From: Silurus meridionalis | Taxonomy: Eukaryota; Chordata; Actinopteri; Siluriformes; Siluridae | Direction of reading: 5' to 3' | Length of the DNA stretch: 64,000 nucleotides | NCBI RefSeq assembly: GCF_014805685.1 | Contig: NC_060884.1 | Coordinates: 16,379,356 to 16,443,355 of the forward strand | In this document: piece after piece, positions 1 to 12,441 of the stretch | How the letters are laid out: the number at the start of each line of letters is the position of its first letter | Position numbering within the stretch: the stretch's first letter is position 1 | Notes under the pieces: model-generated | Seen by the model: only the letters and a program-made list of their open reading frames with translations | Told to the model about the DNA's origin: nothing | Databases searched by the model: none | Made by a program: the position numbers and the translations under genes

Positions 1-117
1 CTGGGTTATTTACACTTTTTTGTTGACCAAATAATTCCATTAATGTTCTTCAGTTTAAATGTCTTCAGTGTTAATGTACAATGTTGAAAATGGTCAAAAT
101 AAAGAAGAAACACTAGC

Positions 118-233
<116 letters not shown>

Positions 234-243
234 CATACAAACG

Positions 244-1130
244 ATTCCAAAAAAGTTAGGACACTGTACAAATGTTGTAATTGATGCAGTATGTGGTCTG
301 GCATTGTCATGTTGGAAGATGCAAGGTCTTCCCTGAAAAAGACGACATCTGGATGGGAGCATATGTTGTTCTAGAACTTGGATATACCTTTCAGCATTGA
401 TGGTGCCTTTCCAGATGTGTAAGCTGCCCATGCCACACGCACTCATGCAACCCCATACCATCAGAGATGCAGGCTTCTGAACTGAGCGCTGATAAAAACT
501 TGGGTTGTCCTTATCCTCTTTAGTCCAGATGACATGGTGTCCCAGTTTTCCAAAAAAGATTTGTCTGACCACAGAACAGTTTTCCATTTTGCCACAAATG
601 CCTGCGCTTCTGGATCATGTTTGGATATGGCTTCTTTTTTTACCTATAGAGTTTTAGCCGGCAACGGCGAATGGCACAGTGGATTGTGTTTTCTGACAAT
701 GTTTTCTGGAAGTATTCCTGAGCCCATGTTGTGATTTCCATTACAGTAGCATTCCTGTATGTGATGCAATTTTACTCTGCTCATCTTGACTTTTAAGAGA
801 CACTGCAACTACCCAATCATGTTGCCAATTGACCTAATAAGTTGCAAATTGGTCCTCCAGCTGTTCCTTATATGTACATTTGACTTTTCCGGCCTCTTAT
901 TGCTACCTGTCCCAACTTTTTTGGAATGTGATGCTCTTATGAAATCCAAAATGAGGCAATATTTGGCATGACATTTTAAAATGTCTCACTTTCAACATTT
1001 GATATGTTATCTATATTCTATTGTGAATAAAATATAAGTTTTGTAATATGTAATATAAAAAATGAGATTTGTAAATTATTGCATTCCTTTTTTATTCACA
1101 ATTTGTACAGTGTCCCAACTTTTTTGGAAA
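244..1130 (-). mobile_element. Tc1/mariner-like transposon, internally deleted
   Basis: The ends are inverted repeats: TTCCAAAAAAGTTAGGACAC near 245 and its near-exact complement ending near 1129. The minus strand between about 300 and 587 encodes a Tc1-type transposase fragment with the signatures KPASLMVWGCMSA, GTINAERYIQVLEQHMLPSR and HDNARPHTA. The rest of the transposase is missing or frameshifted; the sequence appears to jump near 770 from mid-element to the distal end, so this copy is dead. An extra copy of the terminal motif lies at about 905-930. Related pieces occur at 35190-35520 and 40190-40440. Confidence 0.85.
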
Positions 1131-1136
1131 ATATAT

Positions 1137-1693
1137 TAGGGGTATAACGGTACACGTATTAAAACAATTTTGTTACAATGAAATCCTTTTTACGTTCTAA
1201 ACATTGTTAAAATCTGAGTTTCCTCAGCAACTTATAAAGTGGCGGACTGCAAGTTAGTTTAGTCTCCGCTTTGCCTTGCACAAAAAAAAATAGAAAAACA
1301 AAATTGTATTTCTAGAATATTACTACAATGCTAGAGGTATAAATAAGAATCTACAGTTAGTGTAGTGTCACTGTTTCACTATTCCCCTACCGGAAATAAT
1401 ATTTGTTTGCATATGCATGAAAACGTTAAAGAATCCATTTCACTAGCGATAGCCAATAACCAGGAAGTGTCTAGCGGCTCAGTCTAGCAATATGGATTTA
1501 ATATTCAATATGTTTTATTTGTCACAAACATAGTTATATGCAGGAAACAGTTTGCAGTGAAATAAATAGGTGAAAAAAATCAACATCTTGAATCTTGCAT
1601 CCATAGTGCTAGTGTTAGTCGTACTTCCTGGTTGGGCCAAGAAAAACTAAGGTACGTACCGAACCGTGAATTCAGTGTACCGTTACACCTCTA
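1137..1693. mobile_element. hAT-type non-autonomous element (MITE)
   Basis: It begins TAGGGGTATAACGGTACA and ends with the near complement (TGTACCGTTACACCTCTA). There is no coding capacity. The terminal motif resembles a hAT MITE family common in fish. I could not see an 8-bp target duplication, so one boundary may be eroded. A one-ended relative begins near 62432. Confidence 0.65.
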
Positions 1694-1698
1694 TGGTA

Positions 1699-2537
1699 TA
1701 CAGTATCTTACAAAAATTAGTTCATCGCTCACATTTCAGCCACCATTTTAGTTTATCTTGTCGAGGGACAATAGAATAGAAATAAAACTTGGTATATTTT
1801 AAAGTAGTCAGTGTGCAGTTTGTATAGCAGTACAGATTTACTGTCCTCCAAAAATAACTCAACACACAGCCATTATTGTCTAAATAACTGCCAACAAAAG
1901 TAAGTACACCCTAAATAATAACAGCTGTACATGTGATTACAATTCTCTCATACTGACTACCTCATGGCAAAGACTCTCTGAGGATTTGAGAATTAGAATT
2001 GTTGCTCTCCCCAAAGATGGCCAAGGCTATAAGGGGATCGGTAACACCCTAACACTGAGTTACAGTACAGTGGGCAGGGTCATACTCGGAATAGGTCTCG
2101 CAAGGTTCGATCAAAGAAGTTGAGTCCTCGTGTTGTGCGTCAGGTGCAGAAGTCTCTATTGCTTTAGGGTAGAGACCTGCACGGGAAAGATTTGTCAGTC
2201 CCGCTCCCACGAAAAATAGGTTATTTTCTCCCACTCCCGCCCACAATTTTTACGTTTTCTCACACTCCGCCACGCAAAAGCCTGCAGGTAGTAAGTAGTT
2301 TTATTTTCAATGCACTGACTGCTTCTTCCTACTTCTTACTTAGGGTGTACTCACTTTGGTTGCCAGCTATTTTGACAATGATAGCTGTATGTTGAGTTAT
2401 TTTCAGAGGACACTGCTACTGCTATATAAACTGCACATTGACTCATCTAAAATATAAGTTTCATTTCTATAGTATTGTCCATTACAAAAATGGTTGCTGA
2501 AATTTGAGGGGTGTACTCGCTTTTGTGAGATACTGTA
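1699..2537. mobile_element. Tc1-like element with roughly 200-bp inverted repeats
   Basis: The first 210 bases (from TACAGTATCTTACAAA) recur inverted at about 2340-2537, ending TGAGATACTGTA. The middle keeps degraded Tc1 transposase coding sequence (around 2040-2160) with no long open frame. A third copy of the terminal repeat stands alone at 62213-62430. Confidence 0.75.
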
Positions 2538-2647
2538 TATATGCCCTAAAATAGTTGTCTCTATTTATGCATACTGAAATAACGGCTGTATTTTTGCATG
2601 TTGAACCTGTATGTACTACATGTTAACTGATCTTTTTAAAATGGCAG

Positions 2648-2827
2648 TGATGCCACATACAGGTATTCTGTGTTGAGGCAGATGGAGGAGCAGAGACAGG
2701 AGGAATCTGATGAGGTACACAATTACACTGTTTTACTGATTCAGATCAGGAGGAACTAAAGAGAGTTCTACTCCACATGCTAATTCTATGTCTCTGTGTT
2801 TATTTCTCTCAGGAGCTTTTGGAGTGA
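2648..2827 (+). CDS. C-terminal two exons of an unidentified gene (5' part outside or not found)
   Basis: An exon at 2648-2714 follows a TGGCAG acceptor, ends at GAG|GTACAC, and reads DATYRYSVLRQMEEQ then RQEESDE. A second exon at 2813-2827, after TCTCTCAG, continues in phase as ELLE and a stop. The joined tail is highly charged and looks like a short C-terminal helix plus acidic end. I do not recognise the protein. Support is two clean splice sites with matching phase and a probable 3' UTR after them. The upstream part must lie beyond the transposon cluster at 1-2540, so at least one large intron is implied. It could be a chance open frame, but the phase match argues for a real gene end. Confidence 0.5.
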
Positions 2828-3965
2828 AACCAGGCATGGGGTGTTTTATTATTTTTTATTATTATTATTATTATTATTGAGATTTTCTCCATAAACGGTT
2901 TGTCCTTTTCAGCCGTGACTTCCTTCTGTCCTTAGTTTTAATGCCAAAACTATTATAGACTTCAAAAGGTCATATGGTTCTGGTAAACTGTAAACTCTGT
3001 AGCTGTAAATGGTGAGATGATTTATTAAGTCTGTCGTCAGCATCCATTCTAAAGCAACCGTAACATTAGAATCTATTACTATTACTTTTATTGTTATTAT
3101 TATGATGATGATGATGATGATGATATTACATGAAACTAAAGCCCACTTTTTTGCTGTTACTTTAAGAATTTGGGATTGAGCAAACCGCAGAAACAATTTA
3201 ACTTGAACCTAATGTTTTCTACAGGTGGAAAGTTCAGGAATAAAAAAATGTGTCACTGATAAATAGTCAAAATGTAACTGTACATCTTTAAAGATCTCTA
3301 ATATTTGAATAGTTGAATCATGTTTAAAATGATCCCTGGCTGCAAAAGCTTTGAGAACTCCTGCTGCTCAGTATAATCACAATAATAAATTGGCTTGATC
3401 ACATTATTATTTTTTATTATTGTTTATTACCTCAGATTTTTAAGGAAGCTAATGCTGATGGTTTTTCTTTCTTTATTTTTTTTTTCTGTGTTGTGTATTT
3501 ACTATTATTTTGCATTGTTCTGTCTCTATTCACAACCAAGATTTATGGACATTGTCTTATCAGGTGTCTTTATTTTTTGGTTTTTGCACAAACTTGTTTT
3601 AGGTAAAGATTTTGCATTTTGTCACTTTTCCTAACTGTGTAAACAGGCTGCTGTATGTCTTTGCTCCTCCAGTATTCTTATCCTTTAATATTAATTGTTA
3701 ATTGAGATCCTGTATGGTTAGATAACTTACATATGATTCTTTCTGTATTACTTTTGTCATTGTGTTTGTTTTATTATGTTTTACTAAGAATGTGAGTGTA
3801 GATTTAATGATGCTAGAATCGTATTGACTAATGTGCTATTGCTATAGATTGTATTAGATTGTTTATGTACATCTGAAACACTGAAAACTTTTATGACTTG
3901 AATATCAAATGTATAAACTCAGTAATGGCTGAGAATACTCAAGATTAAAGTTATTTGAAACCACA
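2828..3965 (+). other. Probable 3' UTR of the preceding gene
   Basis: This is AT-rich sequence without coding potential or recognisable repeats apart from short ATT/GAT runs. It ends just after an ATTAAA signal at 3944-3949. Another AATAAA lies near 3388. The 3' end is inferred from position and these signals. Confidence 0.4.
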
Positions 3966-4590
3966 TTGTTTATTTAAATGTTTAGTTAATCCAGTCTAAT
4001 TAAATACAACTGCTGTATTTAATGATGGTTGTTTATATACCGAGGCGGAACCGCCGGGAGCGTTGCCACCTCACAGCTCCAGGGTCCTGGATACAATTCT
4101 GTTTGTAGGGTTTTTTCACATGCTGTTCCTGTGTTTCCATAGGTTTCATTTGGTTTCCTCCCACCTCCCAGAACAGTTTTAGCAGATGGATTGGCTGAGA
4201 TATATTACCCCTAGGTTTCATTTAATGTGTGTGAATCAGAATAGGGATTTCCAGCCACTGCATCCCTGGTCAGGATAAAGCAGTTCCTTCAAGTGGGTGA
4301 GAATGTTTGTATAGTACATAGATTTAAATATTAAATGATACTATATGTGAATGCAATTTAAATAACTAGACGAATGACTACAAATTTGGCAGTTGGATCT
4401 CATGGACATGAAAAGACTCAAAACAAACAGTGGAGAAAAAGACCTGTTTGAGTTCAGGGTGTGTAACTTTTATGGTAGCTCCTAGTCTTATTGGTTTCTT
4501 ATACTCGGACTTGTTGAAACGGCTCCATTCTGCAGGAAGCCCAGGTTTCCGAAATATGATATTTTTAAAGTAGTATTGAAGAGACCCAAG
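3966..4590. other. Short intergenic / upstream region of the FAM3-family gene
   Basis: I see no coding sequence, clear transposon or strong promoter motif here. It probably contains the 5' UTR and promoter of the gene that starts near 4591. Confidence 0.3.
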
Positions 4591-7500
4591 ATGAAATATC
4601 AAGGTAAGGATCCTGTAACTTCTCTGGTTATTTAAGCTTTTGCTGCAGAAGCTTGTCGAAATCATCTTTTTGTATGTTTTCAGATTTGGCTTTTGCTGTC
4701 ACTTTTGTAGTCATCATAGTCTTAGTATGGGACTTCTTTTATAAGGACACATTTGTTCAAGTGGGAGTGAAATGTTCGTATGTCACACACATCACACTTT
4801 TGGCTTATTGATTATTTTACAGAGATATTTTACAGTGTTTTCTTTCCCCTCTAAAACCTGCCTCTTCATTCAGGGGTGCACAAAATCGAAACTTCATCAG
4901 ACTGTGTTTCTCTAGGTGAGCTCTCTTGTAATGTAGCTCCCTGGTTTCCATGCATAATGCCAGTGTGTTTGCATGTCGCTTTAACAATGTTTTGTTTGAG
5001 CTTCATCCAGGCTGCTGTCCACATGACCACCAGTGCCCTGCAGACCACTTCCCCTTTTTTCTGCGCAGTGGGGCTGGCAATATTGTCGGGCCAAAGATCT
5101 GCTTTAACAACCAGATGTATGTATTACGATTGTATGTTCCTTAATGGCATGTGCTGTATGATTGTAATTTATATATATAATTAAGTGCAAAAGAATACTG
5201 TTACGACTTCTTTTTATACGTCTAGGGTTGAAGCTGTAACATTCATATTGTGATCCATTCTGTGAATAGGCCAGGGAAAAGGACACGTAAACCAAGTATA
5301 ATATAAAAGGATTTATTCAAACAAGGAGGAACAGGAGGGAATGGCAAAGTATATACAATATTTACACTAATCAAAAACCAAAGCATAATAAATAATCCCA
5401 CAGGAGAGAGAGGCGGAGAGTGGCGCTAAAGAAAAGAACAATAAAACCAACCCAACTATCTCAGTAATAAACCACTAACCTAACTCCAAACAAAACAGTT
5501 TTCCGGCACCTCTACACGCCCTAGCTTACCTACTCTAAACTAACAAAAATACAGAAGTAGCGCACACTCCTAGCTAGTGTCTCTATACATAGTATCATCT
5601 ACGTGTTGCAAGATGTAAGTCACGTGACATACTACCTGCCCAACACTCCTGGGGAAAACAAGGGTTGTTGTCAGGATATAATCACTCACAAAAACAAACA
5701 AGATACCAACATTAAATCAACGATGTTGATTTGTAAATCAATGTTGTACAAACCCAAGTCAACAGGGGAAAATATAAGAAACCAACAATGCGAAAACAAA
5801 TGGTGCTCATGGTGCACTCTCCAACGTTCCTGCAGTGCTCTTTTTAAACTCCAGCAGTTGACCGGATTGGCCACAGGTGCAGTCAGGTCACACACGTTGA
5901 TTAACTCCCTAGCCAATAGCAGTCCAAAGAGGGCGGAACCTTGAGAAATTGACAGGAAGGTGAACCAATAGAGAAAGACAATCACCCACACACATGAACA
6001 TCCAGTGGGACGTAACAAATACAATTATAAATTTACTTCTATCGGAATGTGTTTAGGGAACAAATATATATGCTATGATATTGGCAATGATTTCAAATGT
6101 GACAGTTCCCTGTAAAAAAATAATTCCACTACCCCTAAATAGACAATGAATATCAATATGGCTCGTTTGCTTATATTTTCCCTTCAATAACTACTTGTGT
6201 ATCTGGTGAACATCTTTTGGATAGATTATGGTTTCATGCTCTACCCCACATCACTATTTTTGCCATACCAGTAGGTCCACCCAGTGTCATGTAAACTTTT
6301 CTCTTTTGAAACATCAAATTTTGCCATATCAGAATGCCAATTATCTTACCTGCTCCTTTTGAATTGACACTCCAGAAATTAAATTCAATATATTTTATGG
6401 CATGATGTATTAAGTGTTTAGATATTGTCTAAAAACAAAATGATCTAAAAACACTGATAAATATTCACCTTATTGTTTGTGCAGCAGTTACAGATAGGTG
6501 TTGTTTCAGATGTCTATACTTTGCTGAGATTTACATTTGACATTCTAAATAGAAATTTGAAACTGGAATTATGGAATCTGGGCTTTGAATCATCCATTTA
6601 AAAACACAAACCTTGTTTTTTTTTTTTTTTTGTTGGGTTTTTTTAAAGCCATTATAGTATTTGCCCTGTGCTTTTCCTTATTGTCCTGTTGGATCATATA
6701 TTTTTCACCCTAAATGCAGATGTCCAGCTGACTGGAACCAGTTCTGCAACAATTTACATATATTTGGTTCAATCCATTATATTTTCCATTTCCATAAAAT
6801 CCTTTTTCTTACAAGGGCTTTCTTAGAACTGATTTCTTTCTGGTCATAGAGACTGGATGTGTGAAGAGCTGAAGATTTTTTATCCAGTAAACTCTGTAAC
6901 CACATTCGTGTGGTGGCTGAGCATTTCCTTGAGAATTTTTCTTCTTGCCTAAATACTCAATTCAGCCTTGGTTGTGCCTGGATTTCACAGTGAAAAGGCT
7001 CAAAGCTTTGCCTATGCATTTATAACCTTCACTTGCCTTTTTTTTTTTTCCTAACAACTTCATCTCACAGTTTCGTGGGCAGTTACTTGCTCCTGCTCTG
7101 CTGTTTTAGCTTCAAGACCTCCTAAAGTCAGTCATATTTATTGCACAGGCATTGAGCAAGTGGGTTTAAAATGAACACAGGTTTACCTTTTTCAACATAT
7201 GTATGACTAGAGATTAATTTGAAAAGGGTTTTCACTAAATTAGATTGCTAAAAGAAAAGCAGTGAATATACTTATCAATAATAATTTATTTATAACAAAC
7301 AAAATACAGGTACATATAACACACAGAATGGTCAAGGATACAAACATATGCAATCAGCTATATGTCAATTTTTGTATTGTTTTCCAGTATCATGTCAGGA
7401 GCACAAAACAATGTTGGTTTGGGAGTGAACGTCGCAATAGTGGCTGGTGAGTTTATAGATGTGAGCTTGATGATATGTGTAAGAGGTGCTTGTTGAATAA

Positions 7501-8562
7501 TAAGAATATTTACTTAGGTATAATAATTATCATCATTATTTTAGCATTGTCTGTTTTTTTTGCAGGTGAAACTGGGAACATATTGAAGAGTGATTATTTT
7601 AAGATCCACTCTGATGGTATGTTTGCTGTGTCTACATGTTCTTGAAAAAATGTAGAATACCACAATAATAATTAGTACACATTGTTTTTATTACTGTCAC
7701 TACTGTTGCAGAATTGCTTGACTTTCTAAAGACAGTAAAAGAAGGAAATATAGTTTTAGTAGCCTCATATGAAGACCCTGCAGCACAGTGAGTATTACAC
7801 TAAACACAGCCCACTACATTCAGATGCACAATAACACACAAGTTGATGTGCTTTTCAGCAATATGATCTTTGTGGTTATGTCGCCTCGCCCTGTGCTGCA
7901 GGTTGACAGATGAAGTCAGAGAGCTGTTTGCTGGAATGGGCAGCAGTATGGTCCACTCTGTGAAGTACAGGGACAGCTGGGTGTTTGCAGGGGAATGGAG
8001 ACTAAATTGGGAGAGTCCATTTGAGAAGGTGTGACCCTTCAAGGATCAAATGTTTGGGGCATTTTTGTAACTCAGTACAGGGTTATTTTTGCTTATATGA
8101 AGTAAATTGGTTTTTATTTAATTTTGTATTTAGTTTATTTATTTCTTTTTTAATACATTTTATAAACACACTATATGGAAAAGGTTTGTGGACACCTGAC
8201 CATAAAATCTGTGAGCCCACCCCACATTAAGCCCATTTTCAGTTCATAAATCCTCCAATCTTCTGAGAACATGTTCCAGATTTTGGAGTGTGTTTGTGTA
8301 GATTTGCCACAAGGGTGTTAAATTCAGGTTCTGATGAAGCTTAAGGATACCTGATGTGCATGCAGCATTGCAGTTCATTCCAAAGGGTTGAGGTCAGAGC
8401 TTGACTCAAGATCTTCCACTCCAGCCCGTGTAAACCATATCTTTATGGAGCCGTCTTGTTGTACAGGAGCATTTGGGTCTCCTAGATCATGTGAAGTAAT
8501 GAAATGCTAATTCACCAAAAGACATCCTGCACAATTGTGTGCCTCAAACTTTGTTCTAATAA

Positions 8563-8625
<63 letters not shown>

Positions 8626-9472
8626 TAACACATTTGTAAATGTGTTTTTTGTAGGGTAGGATAAATTATTTAAAAAAAAAAAAAAAAACAAGATGACAAA
8701 TTATCTTAATATCTTTATCTTATTTTTATATCAAGCTACAAAAATCACTCAGTAGTGATTTATTAGAGATTGCATTCAGTATTAAACAAGTATAGCTCAA
8801 AATACTGAAACTGAAAAAATTACAGCTTGTTTTTATTTCACATACATATTTTAATACATATTTAGATTATATGCATGTATGTATAAAAACAACAAAGAAT
8901 TCAAATAAATGAACAAAAAAAGTATTTTAATGTATTTAATTCAATTTTTTAATTTTTTTGTGTTAATTCCTATTGCAGGTGGACAATTGTATTTTTTTTA
9001 TTCATTAATGTGTATAGTTCTCTTAACTATAATAAGTTAGACTTGGTAATGTTCTGCAGTGATCTTATACTCATAATGAAAGCGAATACACTGACAGCGT
9101 TTAGAAGCTGTGTAGTGTTTTGCTTTCAGCAGAAATGGGAATGAGATATTAACAGAATTCACATGAGATTACTGTGCATGCTGTTAAAATTGCCCGTGTG
9201 CACTGCCCGAAGGTGTTGGCAGTGTAGGAAGCATATTTACAACACGCTGGGCAAATTAATTATTGGACTGGTTATAATTTACTGATTAAAACATGTCGTT
9301 TCTTAAGACAAATGTTTTACAGATGGCGAGTAGTGTGTTTTAAAGTTTATCCCAAAAAGTCTGACGTCTTTCTTTAAACGTGCAGCTCATCGTGAATGAT
9401 AAGAAGACGAATGCATATGGCGATTGGCCAGAGATGGTGGAGCTCAGTGGCTGCTTTCCCAGAAAGGTTTGA
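4591..9472 (+). CDS. FAM3/ILEI-family secreted cytokine-like protein
   Basis: FAM3 proteins are small secreted, cytokine-like factors with one globular FAM3/ILEI (GG) domain. Exons: 4591-4603 (tentative start), 4684 to about 4777 (hydrophobic AFAVTFVVIIVLVWDFFY, a signal anchor), 4874-4915, 5011-5116, 7388-7446, 7566-7616, 7712-7787, 7902-8028, 9386-9472 (stop). From 4874 onward all phases join without stops. Family marks: CPADHFPFFLRSGAGNIVG, ICFNN, IMSGAQNNVGLGVNVAIVAG, IVLVASYEDPA, FRDSWVF-like YRDSWVFAGEW, NAYGDWPEMVELSGCFP, and paired cysteines. The join from the membrane exon to 4874 is off by one base, unless a weak donor at 4774 or an unseen exon is used. Total is about 217 residues, close to the family's 225-235. 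Subtype (A, B, C or D) is not settled; it looks B/D-like. Confidence 0.85.
5199..6017 (-). mobile_element. Solo LTR of an LTR retrotransposon
   Basis: The 819-bp block starts TGTTACG and ends CGTAACA, as LTRs do (TG...CA), and is flanked on both sides by the same 5 bp, AATAC (5194-5198 and 6018-6022). No gag, pol or second LTR is present. On the minus strand an AATAAA lies about 120 bp before the end, which suggests minus orientation. It sits in an intron of the FAM3-family gene. The exact superfamily is not determined. Confidence 0.8.
8169..8520 (-). mobile_element. Tc1-like relic (terminal motif CACTATATGGAAAAGGTTTG)
   Basis: It begins with the fish Tc1-type end followed by GTGGACACCTGACCAT. 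The interior corresponds, inverted, to the family copy at 17219-17580. There is no open frame. It lies in the last intron of the FAM3-family gene. Confidence 0.6.
8563..8624. repeat. (AT)n microsatellite
   Basis: About 30 uninterrupted AT units in the last intron of the FAM3-family gene. Confidence 0.95.
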
Positions 9473-9643
9473 TCAGCACTAAATGAGCCTGCTGCACCAG
9501 CCACCTGGAGACCATTAAAGCACAAAACATTACAACTGTGGGATGTAAATAATGACATTTTTAACGGTTATAAAATGTTCACATATGGATGCCTGTATGT
9601 ATGCTATACATTGGCCTTCATTTAGTTCTTGATTTGTATCAGA

Positions 9644-9649
9644 AATAAA
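9644..9649 (+). terminator. Polyadenylation signal of the FAM3-family gene
   Basis: An AATAAA hexamer lies 172 bp past the stop codon and is the first good signal downstream. Confidence 0.6.
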
Positions 9650-9883
9650 CCCAAACGAAAACACAGTCCTGAGGCCATCGCTATCTTATTTCTTGTTTGC
9701 TCAGATTATTTTACCAAATCTAAAGAGCTCTTGTTCTTTTTTTCCATACTATCATGTAAGTACAGTCATGATTTAGTGCTGTTCTTGTTTTTTGGGCGTG
9801 TATTTTTTTGTTTCCTGCAACTGCAGAAGGAACCCTTAAACCCTAAATACTGCAAGCAATCTGGACCAGTATCATTCATCCAG

Positions 9884-9932
<49 letters not shown>

Positions 9933-11390
9933 TACCTCTGCAAGTTTCCTTTCAGTACACTTCTGTCCTTTTTTTGTGTCAACTTTTACTTTAATTCTTG
10001 TAAAAAAAAAAAAAAAAAAAAAGTATTTCGGGAACGACTGAAAAGGCGAATACATAACCACCATTACAATAATGTCATTTGCATTAATGTAATGTGAGAT
10101 ACTTATTGTGATAAAAGCTTCCATTATGAGAAGAAAATGATCTGGAGAAAACCGCCATTCGTATATAAACATTTACTGCATCACGGATTACGCCTGCGGC
10201 AATTCACAAATTTATGTAAAAAAATAATAATAATAAATAAAAAATCTAAAACTTTCCAAAATCCATTTGAGAAGTTGGAGTGATGCTGCTGTTCTCTGTC
10301 CCATATGTTATCCAACAGCAGATTATAGCCTTCAGCACCTGTGCTCAACCTGTGACCAAGTGATGCCATTCATTTGTTTTTATATTAAATATTCACGAAT
10401 AAGTGTAAGACGGAATCTGCATAAAGAGCTCATCTCTCTGTCAGAAACACACAGTATAATGTACAGGTTCTAATCAGGTATTATATAATCACTCTTGATT
10501 TAGACTGATCAGTTGTGAGATAGATGGAAGCATTTGGACCAAAATCACCTGCTGTTGCAGTGGACAGATGAGGGCTATTATGAAAAGCTTATTCAGCTAA
10601 AAAAAAAAAAAAACAACAAAAAAAATCCTATGAAGGCCTCCAGGAGCTACTGGGAGTCCCCCTGGAGAACTGCACATCACTCACAAAAGGTGCTAAACAG
10701 CCTAAATATGCAAAGCACGGCCCAAAAAAACCCCCTCATCGGTAACATATTTCATTAATGCTGTTCAACTTCGGGCTGTAAACAGAACTTTTAAAACTGT
10801 CAGTTACTTTTGGAGACCGTTGCCAGACATTTGCTAAACATACATGTTGCAATTCACTCCAAATGGTAATAGAAGTTAAAGATTTTTCAAACTAAGTTTA
10901 GATTAGAAGAACTTGAATTCTGCTCTCTTTTTCCTCTAATGTCGTGAAAGCACAGGATCCAGTAGCATTTCTTGGCTGTTGTTGGCCTCTAGGAGTTTTT
11001 TGTTACACGATTGGTTTCCTGCAACTGCAGATAGACACCTCCTAAACCCCCAATTCTACAATATTGCCATACAGTTGCTAAACATACCTGTTGCAACATA
11101 CTCAAGATGTGGGTGGGGGTGGGGGGGCTGATCCATTTTAGAATCGATTATTATTCACTAAAATAAACCTGTGTTAGTGATAATGCATAATTCTAATGCA
11201 AATTTTCTATTCCACATATCAGAAGAACATAAATAAAAGTAGGTGTGTATGATCTACAGTAAAAGGGAAACGCTAACATCTTTTCTCGCAGTTGGACCAA
11301 CCCATTTTCTTCAACCAGAAGACAGCACTAAAGTAACCGCTAGTAACTAGACAATGTCTTTCATCAGATTCTGATGATGCGAAGTTCTCT
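9650..11390. other. Intergenic sequence, no gene seen
   Basis: It contains a (CA)n tract at 9889-9926, A- and T-runs (for example 10002-10021), and two short related segments near 9820 and 11020 that share GCAACTGCAG. A short + strand open stretch after a TCTCGCAG acceptor-like site at 11291 (LDQPIFFNQKTALK, then a stop) has no partner exon that I can find. Confidence 0.4.
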
Positions 11391-11399
11391 TACTAGAGG

Positions 11400-11615
11400 T
11401 CAGTTGTGAAACTCTTGCACTGTATCTGGATCTGCCTGTGTGCTTTTATCTGATTCTTCTGAGGCTGATGAAAGTGTGGTTGTGAAGTCGTTGCAGAGGT
11501 AAAGCCTGAGCTGCACGGGTTTCTTGGGGCGTTTCCCCTCTGTGCAGGAGCTGCTTAGAAGCTTCATACCTTGTAATAGTAATTCTACATGTATCCAATG
11601 TAGCAGGACAGGCAT
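11400..11615 (-). CDS. Possible orphan ORF or exon, unrecognised (71 codons)
   Basis: The minus strand is open for 71 codons and ends KSTQADPDTVQEFHN then a stop. It is richer in GC and in Ser, Glu and Lys than surrounding noncoding sequence. I recognise no family. No splice partner or promoter is evident in the 7 kb towards camk1. Chance is a realistic explanation. Confidence 0.15.
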   Translation of the reverse strand: MPVLLHWIHVELLLQGMKLLSSSCTEGKRPKKPVQLRLYLCNDFTTTLSSASEESDKSTQADPDTVQEFHN

Positions 11616-11959
11616 GGTTTTTTAAAAATCCTTAACAGGTTCCTTTTTTTTTTTACTTTGTATATTTGACTAGTTTAGTTTTGGTGTCAATCACACTGAT
11701 ATCATTTAGAGATTGTGAGATCCTGTAAGGCATGTTTATTTATGCAGATCGATTTAATTTATTTATGCGTTTAGTAATTAAGAAAACACTATGGATGAAA
11801 GGTTTAGACATCTGAGCATTAAACAAATATGTAGCTCTTCCTCAAACTGACAAAGTAAAGTTTAAAGCACACAATAGTCTAGAATGAGTGTGTATGCTGC
11901 TTTATTAGACATTCCTTTGACTGCAACTAAGAGGCTCAAACTTCTTAGAAAAAGATTGT

Positions 11960-12160
11960 ACTTCAGCCCCCATCACCCAATATCAGTACCTGATCTGACT
12001 AATGCTCTTGTGGATGAATGGGAACTAATCTCGACAGACATGTTTTAAAATCTTTTGAAGTCTAAAGTTTCCTACAGCATAGGGAACACTAAATCTGGAA
12101 TTGGAAATTAGTACATATGGTTGTGTTGATCAGATGTACACTTCTGGAACATCTGTTTCC
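11960..12160 (+). mobile_element. Decayed Tc1-like fragment
   Basis: The segment CTAATGCTCTTGTGGATGAA and later CTAAATCTGGAATTGG match the interior of the family represented at 17219-17580. No ends are preserved. Confidence 0.5.
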
Positions 12161-12375
12161 GTCACTTACTTCTTTTTATAGCAAGATCTTCTGCTTTAAA
12201 TAGTGTAAATTTTGTATTAAGGAGCTCTTCCTAAATTGTGTCAAATAATGAATTGTCTTTGTTTTGCTTTAAATCAATCTTGCCATGAATCTTGCTTAGT
12301 CTCAGTCTAGATGCTTTTGGCCGCACTCCTCACATTCACCAGAAATTGAACTGGACATTTGCTCAACAATAGTCT

Positions 12376-12376
<1 letters not shown>

Positions 12377-12438
<62 letters not shown>
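12377..12438. repeat. (TA)n microsatellite
   Basis: About 30 TA units in intergenic sequence. Confidence 0.95.

Positions 12439-12441
<3 letters not shown>

Noticed and set aside
5603..6024. Overlapping 110-codon ORFs on both strands
   Set aside because: They lie inside the solo LTR, have no recognisable domain and are probably chance.
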